In this document: positions 1 through 6,466 of the stretch, piece by piece
Position numbering within the stretch: the stretch's first letter is position 1
Layout of the letters: each line of letters begins with the position of its first letter
Origin: an uncultured Bacteroidales bacterium
GTDB taxonomy: Bacteria; Bacteroidota; Bacteroidia; Bacteroidales; UBA932
Reading direction: 5' to 3'
Length of the DNA: 12,991 nt
NCBI GenBank assembly: GCA_945874815.1
Contig: CAMCIE010000015.1
Span: 1-12,991, forward strand
Notes under the pieces: model-generated
What the model saw: only the letters and a program-made list of their open reading frames with translations
Database searches by the model: none
What the model was told of the DNA's origin: nothing
Position numbers and translations under genes: made by a program

Positions 1-795
1 GTGGAACACTTGCTCAGACATCAGGGCGGTTTCATGAGGGATCCGCTTTTCTCGTCAAGGGATGTGAAGAACCAGCTGGGACTCGACCATGCTCCCACAT
101 ACGAGGACTTCTGCAAGCTTGTCCTAAGGCAGCAGCTCAGGTTCCAAAGCGGCACTTGGCAGAAATACTCGAATTTCGGTTATCTCCTTCTGTCAGAAAT
201 CATTGCAAAGGTTTCCGGCATGCCTTACGAGCAGTTCATAAAAGAAGAAGTCCTCGAAAAGGCAGGATGCTACGACATGCATATTGCCGGAATCTATTAT
301 GAAGACAAATACGACAACGAGGTCCGTTATTATACCCACGAAGGTGACGGAAAATTCATAGAAGAATATAACGGGAGCGGAAGAATCGTGGAAAGATGTT
401 ACGGCGGAAATGATATTCCAATGCTGCTTGGAGCCGGTGCCTGGTGCGGTTCTCCGATTGAAATTGCAAGACTGGTGGCATCAATAGACTCAAGGGATGA
501 AGTACCGGACATCCTCTCCCCCGAGGCCGTTGCCCAGATGACTGAATATTTTGACCTGGATACATATTCTTTGGGTTGGAATGATACCAACCCTGAAAAA
601 GGGTGGAGCAGGACGGGCACACTTTCAGGAACCAGCGCCCTGGTAAAATATTTCCCGGACGGAGAATGCTGGATCATGATTACCAATTCCAGCACCTGGA
701 AAGGTCCGTCTCAGGCAAGACTGACCGATGAATTGTTCAAGGAGTGCAGAACTGTTTGCAGCCCTGCACTCCCTCATAGAAATCTGTTTGAATAA
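1..795 (+). CDS. Serine hydrolase, beta-lactamase class C-like (5'-partial)
   Basis: This is the C-terminal part of a serine hydrolase of the class C beta-lactamase / penicillin-binding-protein-like family (Pfam Beta-lactamase). The frame is open from base 1, and the opening residues VEHLLRHQGGF match the segment that normally follows the catalytic SxxK motif. The SxxK serine and lysine therefore lie upstream of the window, and the GTG at base 1 is read as an internal valine. Visible motifs are YSN at residues 56-58 (the second catalytic triad motif) and RTG at 204-206, where family members have KTG or HTG. Such proteins act as esterases, peptidases or D-amino acid amidases, usually outside the cytoplasm; the substrate cannot be told from sequence. 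The last 18 residues are encoded across a hairpin. The gene ends 2 bp from the stop of the convergent buk gene. Confidence 0.85.
   Translation: MEHLLRHQGGFMRDPLFSSRDVKNQLGLDHAPTYEDFCKLVLRQQLRFQSGTWQKYSNFGYLLLSEIIAKVSGMPYEQFIKEEVLEKAGCYDMHIAGIYYEDKYDNEVRYYTHEGDGKFIEEYNGSGRIVERCYGGNDIPMLLGAGAWCGSPIEIARLVASIDSRDEVPDILSPEAVAQMTEYFDLDTYSLGWNDTNPEKGWSRTGTLSGTSALVKYFPDGECWIMITNSSTWKGPSQARLTDELFKECRTVCSPALPHRNLFE
741..772. terminator. Hairpin at convergent gene ends, possible bidirectional terminator
   Basis: GGAGTGCAG at 741-749 and CTGCACTCC at 764-772 form a perfect 9-bp stem with a 14-base loop. It sits inside the last codons of the serine hydrolase gene and 26 bp beyond the buk stop codon, where a terminator for the ackA-ptb-buk operon would be expected. 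No clean T-tract follows on either strand, so the terminator role is inferred from position and stem strength only. Confidence 0.4.
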
Positions 796-797
796 TA

Positions 798-1922
798 CTA
801 ATCCAGCAGTCTGTCCGGATTGTACTGATGGATCCGGAACTTGCCGCTGAGGATGCCATATCCGTTCTCGGCGAGAGATTCAAGTTCGTCTTCTCCAGGA
901 TATACTACCACGGGAGCTATGAAACTTACCCTTCTGGTAATTTCGGCAGTGATTTCCTTATTGTGTGCTATGCCTCCCGTGAGGATAATTGCATCCACCT
1001 GGCCGCATACGTCAGTTGAGAAATATCCTATGTATTTGGATACGCTGGCACAGTAGGATTTCAGGAAGAGAGATGCCTCTTTGTCTCCCTCCCGGGCACG
1101 GTCCGACAGTTCCAGGAAACTCTTTGTTCCGAAATAAGCCATTGCACCACCTTCCCCGACAAGCATTTTCTTGATACGGTCTTTGGAATATTTCCCGCTG
1201 AAGCACATTTCCACAAGCGGGAAAGCCGGAACGGTTCCTGCCCTTTCCGGAGTAATCGGGCCGTCTCCGCCCAATGAATCAGTGGTATCAATGACAAGTC
1301 CGTGATGGTGGACCGATACAGAAGAGCCACCTCCCAGATGGGCGACGATGACCGTCACATCCTTGTTGGTCAGTCCTTTAGATGCAGCATACCTTCTTAC
1401 AACGGCCCTGGAATTCAGGGCATGGAAAAGGGTTCTGCGAGGAAATTCCGGACGGCCGCCGAATTTCAGTTCAGGAAGCATTTCATCAGCCATAGGAGGA
1501 TCGGCGATATAAGCCTTGCAGATTTTTTGTCCCGGGCCTTCTGCTGAACGAGCCTCGTTGACCTCTTCCGCTATGTCATAGGCAATGATTGCACTGAGGT
1601 TGCAGGCATGCACTCCGTCACGGCCGGTCTTGAGCGTATCGCACATGGCTTTGTTGACTTCATAGACTCCTGTTACGACTGGAGTTACAAGCCCACCCCT
1701 TGCCATTACGATGTCAATCGTTGAAAGTTCAATGCCTTTGGAAAACAAAAAATCTGTGATGGCATCCCGACACTCAAGGTCGAGATCCGTCACAGATGAA
1801 TATTTTGCCATTACATTGGGAGCCAATGTGATATTTTGTTCGAATAATTTCCGGCCATCTTCGTACCACGCTATCTTGGTCGATGTGGAACCTGTATTTA
1901 TCACCAAAATTCTGCCTTCCAT
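798..1922 (-). CDS. buk: Butyrate kinase
   Basis: Butyrate kinase converts butyryl-phosphate and ADP to butyrate and ATP in the cytoplasm; many members also accept isobutyryl- or other branched acyl-phosphates. The 374-residue protein is full length for the family and has the ASKHA acyl kinase motifs: NTGSTSTK at 9-16 (phosphate 1), ARGG at 74-77, HLGGGSSV at 195-202 (phosphate 2), DGPITPERAGT at 220-230 and LTGGIAHN at 314-321 (adenosine region). The DGPITPERAGT stretch and the overall length separate it from acetate kinase. It starts at an ATG only 2 bp after the ptb stop, so it is the last gene of ackA-ptb-buk. In gut Bacteroidales this enzyme may serve branched-chain fatty acid formation rather than true butyrate production; the sequence cannot decide between these. 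Confidence 0.94.
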   Translation of the reverse strand: MEGRILVINTGSTSTKIAWYEDGRKLFEQNITLAPNVMAKYSSVTDLDLECRDAITDFLFSKGIELSTIDIVMARGGLVTPVVTGVYEVNKAMCDTLKTGRDGVHACNLSAIIAYDIAEEVNEARSAEGPGQKICKAYIADPPMADEMLPELKFGGRPEFPRRTLFHALNSRAVVRRYAASKGLTNKDVTVIVAHLGGGSSVSVHHHGLVIDTTDSLGGDGPITPERAGTVPAFPLVEMCFSGKYSKDRIKKMLVGEGGAMAYFGTKSFLELSDRAREGDKEASLFLKSYCASVSKYIGYFSTDVCGQVDAIILTGGIAHNKEITAEITRRVSFIAPVVVYPGEDELESLAENGYGILSGKFRIHQYNPDRLLD

Positions 1923-1924
1923 AT

Positions 1925-2833
1925 CTATTTTGCTGACATCGCTGCAACGGCGATGGAGTTCAACTTAGTTTCTATACTGTCGGCACGGCTGGACAGCACG
2001 CAAGGTACTTTTGCTCCCACCATCATGCCGGACTGTTTCACTCCCCGGACAAGTTTTGAGTTCACCTTGTAGAAAACGTTGGCAGATTCGATGTTCGGGA
2101 AAAGAAGGCAGTCAGCATCCCCGCCGACCGGGCTTACAAGGCCTTTGATTTCACAGGATTCCTTGTCAATTGCAACATCCAGGGCAAGCGGGCCGTCTGC
2201 GATGCATCCCTTGATCTGTCCCCTGTCAACCATCTTTGCGAGCTGTGCGGCTTCCATGCATGCCGGCATGCTGGTCAGCATCTGCTCCGATGCAGCTATG
2301 ATTGCAACTTTAGGAAGCTCGATCCCGGCAGAATGGGCCGTGGCTACAAGATGCCCCATTATTATCTGCTTCTGCTTGAAATCCGGAGCCGGTATCACAG
2401 CCATGTCCCCGAGGAAAAGAAGTTTGTGGTAATTCGGATTCTCAATCACTCCTACATGGGTGAGTGTACCTTTAGGCGGAAGCAGGCCGGTCTCCTTGTT
2501 CAGGATGGCACGGAGGAATTTGTCTGTCGAGCACAGACCCTTCATCAGAATGTCTCCCTTGCCCTGACGGACCATGTCAACTGCTTCTGCAACAGCCTTC
2601 TGCTCAACAGGATTGTCAACAATTGTGAATTTGGACACGTCAATTCCCTCCTCCGCGCACACTCGGGCCACCATCGGACTGTCCCCTACAATGGTTACCT
2701 CGACAATGCCGAGGTCAACTGCCTTGGAAGCGGCAACTATGGTATGTGAATCAACACCCCATGCCGCTATCATACGTTTTTTCGCACCCCTTGATGCAAG
2801 GGATGCGAAAATATCTGAGAAGCTGGTGAACAT
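1925..2833 (-). CDS. ptb: Phosphate butyryltransferase
   Basis: This enzyme exchanges CoA for phosphate on butyryl-CoA (or a related short acyl-CoA), giving the acyl-phosphate used by butyrate kinase. The 302 residues match the usual Ptb length and fall in the phosphate acetyl/butyryltransferase family. Diagnostic stretches are DILMKGLCSTDKFLRAILNKE starting at residue 94, DGPLALD at 213-219 and a conserved region at 234-256 containing SPVGGDAD and NIESANVFYK. These follow Ptb more closely than phosphate acetyltransferase (Pta). The ATG start at 2833 lies 11 bp after the ackA stop, and the stop lies 2 bp before buk, so translation is probably coupled. No pta gene is present beside ackA, so a side activity on acetyl-CoA is possible, but that is inference. 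Confidence 0.93.
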   Translation of the reverse strand: MFTSFSDIFASLASRGAKKRMIAAWGVDSHTIVAASKAVDLGIVEVTIVGDSPMVARVCAEEGIDVSKFTIVDNPVEQKAVAEAVDMVRQGKGDILMKGLCSTDKFLRAILNKETGLLPPKGTLTHVGVIENPNYHKLLFLGDMAVIPAPDFKQKQIIMGHLVATAHSAGIELPKVAIIAASEQMLTSMPACMEAAQLAKMVDRGQIKGCIADGPLALDVAIDKESCEIKGLVSPVGGDADCLLFPNIESANVFYKVNSKLVRGVKQSGMMVGAKVPCVLSSRADSIETKLNSIAVAAMSAK

Positions 2834-2844
2834 GTCAGCGAAAA

Positions 2845-4059
2845 TTATTCCTCTTCGTTAAGAACTATGTGCATAGTGTCCTGAGCGATGACGAGTTCCT
2901 CGTTGGTTGTGATGACAGCAACCTTTACCTTGGAATCCGGAAGGGAAATCATCACGTCCTTGCCTGTCGCTACGTTTGCCTCATAGTCGAACTTGAGTCC
3001 GAGATATGTGAGGTTCTCGCAGACGCGGCGGCGAAGGCGGCTGTTGTTCTCACCGATACCACCTGTGAAGACGATAAGGTCCACTCCGTTCATCGCTGCA
3101 GTATAAGCTCCGATGTATTTGGTGATGTCGTATGTGAGTTTCTTGAGAGTAAGCTTTGCCTTTGCATCACCGGCATTTGCAGCATCATTCAGGTCGCGGG
3201 CATCTGAAGAAACGCATGAAAGTCCTGCGAAACCGCTCTTTTTGTTGAGAACCTTGCTGATTTCCGATGCTGAAAGACCTTCTTTCTCCTGAAGATATGT
3301 GACAACGTCAGGGTCAACATTGCCGCAGCGGGTTCCCATGATGATACCCTCAAGCGGTGTGAAGCCCATTGAAGTGTCGATTGATTTGCCGTTTGCCACA
3401 GCCGCGATTGAGCTTCCGTTTCCGAGATGGCAGGTGATGATCTTGGAATATCCGAGGTCGAGTCCTGCGAATTTCGCACCTTTTGCAGATACATATTTAT
3501 GGCTTGTTCCGTGGAAACCATATCTGCGGATACGATATTTCTCATAATATTCATAAGGAAGGGCATACATGTAAGCATAGGCTGGCATGCTCTGGTGGAA
3601 TGCCGTATCGAATACTCCTACCTGAGGTACGGTCGGAAGGACCTCAGATACCGCCTTGATGCCGAGGAGGTTGGCAGGGTTGTGAAGCGGAGCGATGTCA
3701 GAGCATTTCTCAATCTGTGCAATCACCTCTGCGTTTATCAGCTGGCTGCAGAAGAATTCCTCGCCACCGTGTACGACGCGGTGTCCTACTGCCTCGATAT
3801 CTTCAAGGGTTGAAAGGACTCCGTGCTCTTTGTCAGTAAGAGCCTCAAGGACGGCTTTGATTCCGACGGTGTGGTCTGCAATAGGCATTTCCTTGACTAC
3901 TTTGTCCTTTCCGGCTGCCTGATGTTTGATACATCCGACTTCCATACCGATTCTCTCCACAAGACCTTTGGCAAGGAGATCGTAAACTTCATCTCCCTTC
4001 ATATCAAGAAGCTGATATTTCAAGGAAGAACTTCCGCAATTTAATACAAGAATTATCAT
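2845..4059 (-). CDS. ackA: Acetate kinase
   Basis: Acetate kinase makes acetate and ATP from acetyl-phosphate and ADP, the last step of mixed-acid fermentation in anaerobes. The 404-residue protein is full length, and all the family signatures are visible: LNCGSSSLK at 6-14, GHRVVHGG at 92-99 (with the substrate arginine R94), FDTAFH at 150-155 (catalytic aspartate D151), GFHGTSH at 181-187, HLGNGSS at 211-217, TRCGNVDPD at 243-251, FTGGIGEN at 331-338 and the metal-site glutamate region TNEE at 385-388. It is the first gene of the minus-strand operon with ptb and buk. Its promoter lies about 60-95 bp upstream. Pairing ackA with ptb-buk instead of pta is the notable feature of this operon. 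Confidence 0.97.
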   Translation of the reverse strand: MIILVLNCGSSSLKYQLLDMKGDEVYDLLAKGLVERIGMEVGCIKHQAAGKDKVVKEMPIADHTVGIKAVLEALTDKEHGVLSTLEDIEAVGHRVVHGGEEFFCSQLINAEVIAQIEKCSDIAPLHNPANLLGIKAVSEVLPTVPQVGVFDTAFHQSMPAYAYMYALPYEYYEKYRIRRYGFHGTSHKYVSAKGAKFAGLDLGYSKIITCHLGNGSSIAAVANGKSIDTSMGFTPLEGIIMGTRCGNVDPDVVTYLQEKEGLSASEISKVLNKKSGFAGLSCVSSDARDLNDAANAGDAKAKLTLKKLTYDITKYIGAYTAAMNGVDLIVFTGGIGENNSRLRRRVCENLTYLGLKFDYEANVATGKDVMISLPDSKVKVAVITTNEELVIAQDTMHIVLNEEE

Positions 4060-4091
4060 TACTTTTAGGTTTAAAACTGTTTCCGTGTTAT

Positions 4092-4168
4092 TTTCGTGTC
4101 ATACAGTCACGCACTGCCTTGCAAAGTTAGTCAATATTTAGTATTTTTAGCAAAAATTTGACACGAAA
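4092..4168. repeat. Perfect 10-bp inverted repeat framing the ackA promoter
   Basis: TTTCGTGTCA at 4092-4101 and its exact reverse complement TGACACGAAA at 4159-4168 enclose 57 bp that contain the whole ackA promoter. The right arm ends on the A of the comEC-like start codon. A degenerate third copy (TTCCGTGTTA, 4081-4090) adjoins the left arm. The repeat itself is read directly from the sequence. Its role as paired operator sites or as the ends of an invertible segment is inference, and no recombinase gene is in the window. Confidence 0.6.
4122..4154 (-). promoter_or_regulatory. Bacteroidetes-type promoter of ackA-ptb-buk
   Basis: On the minus strand the -7 element TAACTTTG (4129-4122) matches the Bacteroidetes consensus TAnnTTTG exactly. 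A TTTG -33 element (4154-4151) lies 21 bases upstream, within the normal spacing. Transcription would start near 4115, leaving a leader of about 55 bases before the ackA ATG. The leader holds an imperfect tandem repeat (4080-4090 and 4091-4101, 9 of 11 bases alike) and a short dyad CAGTCACGCACTG (4104-4116) near the predicted start point. No equally good promoter is seen facing the comEC-like gene. Confidence 0.7.
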
Positions 4169-5289
4169 TGACTGAGGAGAGAGATTTTGCAGGGTTTGCC
4201 ATCCCATTCACGTCTGCAGTGGCAGTCGCCACATTTTCATTTGCTTCGATTACTACCGTTTCCTATGTGGGTGCAGGGCTGAGTTTCGCCGGTGCCGGAC
4301 TTTCAGTCATGATTCTGGCATGGCTGGCAGCATGCAAGCAAATTCCGTTCAGCCGGGCCGTCGGATCGGTGGTCGTTGCAGGGTTCCTGTGCGGCCTTGT
4401 CTGCGGATTCACCGCCAGGGTGCTGTCGGTTTCCACTACGGCCGGCCCTCTGTCAATATCAGCTGAGAGATTCGGAGAAAGGATGAAGGATGCGATAGAC
4501 AGGATGGAGTTTTCTTCATCTGGGACCAATGCCCTTGTCAAGGCATTGCTTACCGGAGATAAAACCGGACTATCAAAAGATGTCATTTCAATTTTCAGGG
4601 AAAGCGGTGCTTCCCACATCCTGGCACTGTCCGGGCTTCATCTGGGCATCATCTATGCCGCAATTACAAAGATTCTGTCTTTCGCAGGAAACAGTCATAT
4701 TATGATGATAATCAGATATCTGATGACTCTGTCAATCTGCGGTTTCTACACCCTTGCCACCGGAGCGGGACCATCTATGACAAGAGCATTCCTTTTCATA
4801 ACCATGGCACAGACCGCCACCATGCTTCACAGGAAACAGAGCCTTCGCGGGATTTTCTGGCCAGCCCTTGTCATTCATCTTACATTGTTTCCTTCGGACA
4901 TAGGCAAGGTCGGCTTCCAGCTTTCCTATGCCGCCATGGCTGGAATTGCATGGATATATCCTCACCTGAAAGGAATATGGAATCTTCCGAAGGAGGAATC
5001 GGACAATGGCCTGGCGCTCATCCACAGGATTTGGGACGGGGCGGCGCTCGCCATTTCCTGCCAGATTGCCGCCGGCATTCCCGCTTGGCTCTATTTCGGC
5101 ACATTCCCGAAATATTTCCTGCTTACGAATCTTCTGGCAGCCCCATTGACCGGACTGCTCATACCCTCGGCTCTTTTATGTCTGGGAGCTGAAGCGGTTT
5201 TTGGGAATTGTCCAGCTATCTTACTGGATATCACGGAGTTTCTTTGTGAAACCATGACCTTCATTCTTCAGGTCATTTCCGGGATGTAG
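4168..5289 (+). CDS. Short ComEC/Rec2-like membrane protein (Competence domain only)
   Basis: This is a multi-pass inner-membrane protein with the Competence domain of ComEC/Rec2, the channel that passes single-stranded DNA into the cytoplasm in transformation. Recognisable stretches are ALLTGDKTGLS at 126-136, SGASHILALSGLHLG at 146-160, GAGPSMTRAF at 199-208, VGFQLSYAAMAGI at 248-260 and FPKYFLLTNLLAAPL at 313-327, with many hydrophobic segments between them. At 373 residues it is about half the size of full ComEC. The C-terminal metallo-beta-lactamase domain is absent, and the roughly 118 residues before the core are too short for a complete N-terminal DUF4131/OB region. There is no sign of a frameshift: the frame ends cleanly 1 bp before the apbE stop. 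It may be a natural short form, an accessory protein, or a protein with another role. The start ATG abuts the right arm of the inverted repeat. Confidence 0.85.
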   Translation: MTEERDFAGFAIPFTSAVAVATFSFASITTVSYVGAGLSFAGAGLSVMILAWLAACKQIPFSRAVGSVVVAGFLCGLVCGFTARVLSVSTTAGPLSISAERFGERMKDAIDRMEFSSSGTNALVKALLTGDKTGLSKDVISIFRESGASHILALSGLHLGIIYAAITKILSFAGNSHIMMIIRYLMTLSICGFYTLATGAGPSMTRAFLFITMAQTATMLHRKQSLRGIFWPALVIHLTLFPSDIGKVGFQLSYAAMAGIAWIYPHLKGIWNLPKEESDNGLALIHRIWDGAALAISCQIAAGIPAWLYFGTFPKYFLLTNLLAAPLTGLLIPSALLCLGAEAVFGNCPAILLDITEFLCETMTFILQVISGM

Positions 5290-5327
5290 GTTAATTTCCC
5301 GATGGATTCTCAAGAATGAATGAAGGT
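5257..5327. terminator. Inverted repeat centred on the comEC-like/apbE junction
   Basis: ACCTTCATTC at 5257-5266 and GAATGAAGGT at 5318-5327 are exact reverse complements. Their midpoint (5292) falls on the junction of two genes whose stop codons are 1 bp apart. A shifted register, TTCATTCTT at 5260-5268 with AAGAATGAA at 5312-5320, gives an alternative stem. The arms lie inside the last codons of both genes, so both proteins end with an F-I-L segment. With no intergenic space, this could be a shared termination hairpin, but the 43-51 base loop and the absence of a T-tract make that weak. Confidence 0.3.
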
Positions 5328-6349
5328 GAACACCAGGATATGGTGGAATCGCCTTCAGCGCTTATAAGACAGGCTTCGATGTCGGCACGTGAAAGCACAA
5401 AGTCCCGTGAGGCTTCCGGGCCTATGACCATGCAGTAAGTGGCCAACGCATCAGCGGTAAAGGAGTCTGAGGCGACAATTGTCGCGCTGAGCAGCTGGTG
5501 AGAAACAGGGTAACCGGTTTTCGGATCCACAGTGTGCGCGTATTTCTTGCCGTCGCGGATATAGAATTTGCGATAATTACCGGAAGTCACTATGCCACAA
5601 GGTGTTGACGGAGCATGGAATATTCCCTGAAGGTCGGCCCCGGGGGTGTTGTTGCCGTCTGTCGGACGGTCGATTCCGAGAGTCCAGTTGTTTCCGGAGG
5701 GATTGTGTCCCTGGCAGAATATTTCCCCTATATCCACCATCATATCCCTGATTCCCAATGTCTTGAGGTAGGATGCGACCAAATCGGAACTGTAACCTTG
5801 GGCCACTGCGTTGAAATTAAGTTTAGGCGTGGTTGTCCCTTTGTCAGGAAGGAGCAGGTCAGAAGCCTCCAGAGTACCGTCCGGTGCAAGTACGGCTTTC
5901 ATGTCCGGCACAAGTCTTCCCATTCCTGAGCAGGCAAGGGTCAGGGCCACGGTCTGATTGGAAGGGAATTCCCCGCTTTTGAATCCGAATCCCCATATAT
6001 CATAAAGAGGCGCTGAGGCCACATCCACATAACCATCTGTCTGACAATATATTATATACGACTTATGATACAGGTCCATGAGAATGCTGTCCGGCTGGAT
6101 TCGTTCTCCATTGTTCAGACGGCAAAGAAGCGAACCTTTATTGTAGCCGGAAACTGATTTATCAATTCTTGTCAGGATGGCATCAATGGAATCCTTTAGT
6201 TCTTTCGGATTTATGTCTGTGCCTGTCAGGTCTGCCTTCACTGTGTAGGTGCCTCCCTGGGCAAAACCGGTAATCGTACACCAGTTCGTGCGTGGTGCAC
6301 ATGAAAAGATGGCAAATGATGCCAACAGTATTGATATATATTTTTTCAT
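5291..6349 (-). CDS. apbE: FAD:protein FMN transferase, lipoprotein
   Basis: ApbE attaches FMN from FAD to a threonine or serine of target proteins such as NqrB/NqrC, RnfD/RnfG or other extracytoplasmic flavoproteins. The 352-residue protein starts with a lipoprotein signal peptide (MKKYISILLASFAIFSC, lipid-modified C17), so it acts on the outer face of the inner membrane or in the periplasm. Family stretches are GGTY at 32-35, DVASAPLYDIWGFG at 109-122, NFNAVAQGYSSDL at 178-190, SGNYRKFY at 256-263, HTVDPKTGYPV at 272-282 and the metal/FAD-site segment DSFTADALAT at 295-304. The DIGEI stretch (206-210) seems one glycine shorter than the usual form. An in-frame ATG at 6400 exists, but it lies upstream of the predicted promoter and would spoil the signal peptide, so 6349 is chosen. 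No target flavoprotein is nearby. Confidence 0.9.
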   Translation of the reverse strand: MKKYISILLASFAIFSCAPRTNWCTITGFAQGGTYTVKADLTGTDINPKELKDSIDAILTRIDKSVSGYNKGSLLCRLNNGERIQPDSILMDLYHKSYIIYCQTDGYVDVASAPLYDIWGFGFKSGEFPSNQTVALTLACSGMGRLVPDMKAVLAPDGTLEASDLLLPDKGTTTPKLNFNAVAQGYSSDLVASYLKTLGIRDMMVDIGEIFCQGHNPSGNNWTLGIDRPTDGNNTPGADLQGIFHAPSTPCGIVTSGNYRKFYIRDGKKYAHTVDPKTGYPVSHQLLSATIVASDSFTADALATYCMVIGPEASRDFVLSRADIEACLISAEGDSTISWCSPSFILENPSGN

Positions 6350-6370
6350 CTTGCAGGTTCGATGTCCGCG

Positions 6371-6401
6371 CAAAGATAATACAATTCTCAAGTTTCGCAA
6401 G
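6371..6401 (-). promoter_or_regulatory. Predicted apbE promoter
   Basis: On the minus strand TATCTTTG (6378-6371) matches TAnnTTTG exactly. CTTG (6401-6398), a one-base variant of the TTTG -33 element, lies 19 bases upstream. Transcription would start near 6364, giving a leader of roughly 15 bases before the ATG at 6349. The -33 element lies inside the left arm of a 12-bp inverted repeat, so a protein bound there could block or help transcription. Confidence 0.55.
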
Positions 6402-6446
6402 TGATAACTTATTATGGTCCTGAAGGTTGTGCCGCTTGCGAAACTT
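6390..6446. repeat. Perfect 12-bp inverted repeat between GH3 and apbE
   Basis: AAGTTTCGCAAG at 6390-6401 and CTTGCGAAACTT at 6435-6446 are exact reverse complements separated by 33 bp. The pair lies just downstream of the GH3 stop (6467) and overlaps the -33 element of the predicted apbE promoter. As RNA it could form a 12-bp stem with a large loop after the GH3 message, but no T-tract follows. As DNA it could be two half-sites for a regulator. Neither role is proven. Confidence 0.6.
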
Positions 6447-6466
6447 AAATATATGTAATGGTGGAA

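Noticed and set aside
399..695. Minus-strand open frame of 98 codons inside the serine hydrolase gene
   Set aside because: It is an antisense shadow of a gene with clear YSN and RTG family motifs.
6350..6400. Upstream ATG at 6400 that would add 17 residues to ApbE
   Set aside because: It lies upstream of the predicted promoter -7 element, and the extension would precede and spoil a clear lipoprotein signal peptide starting at 6349.
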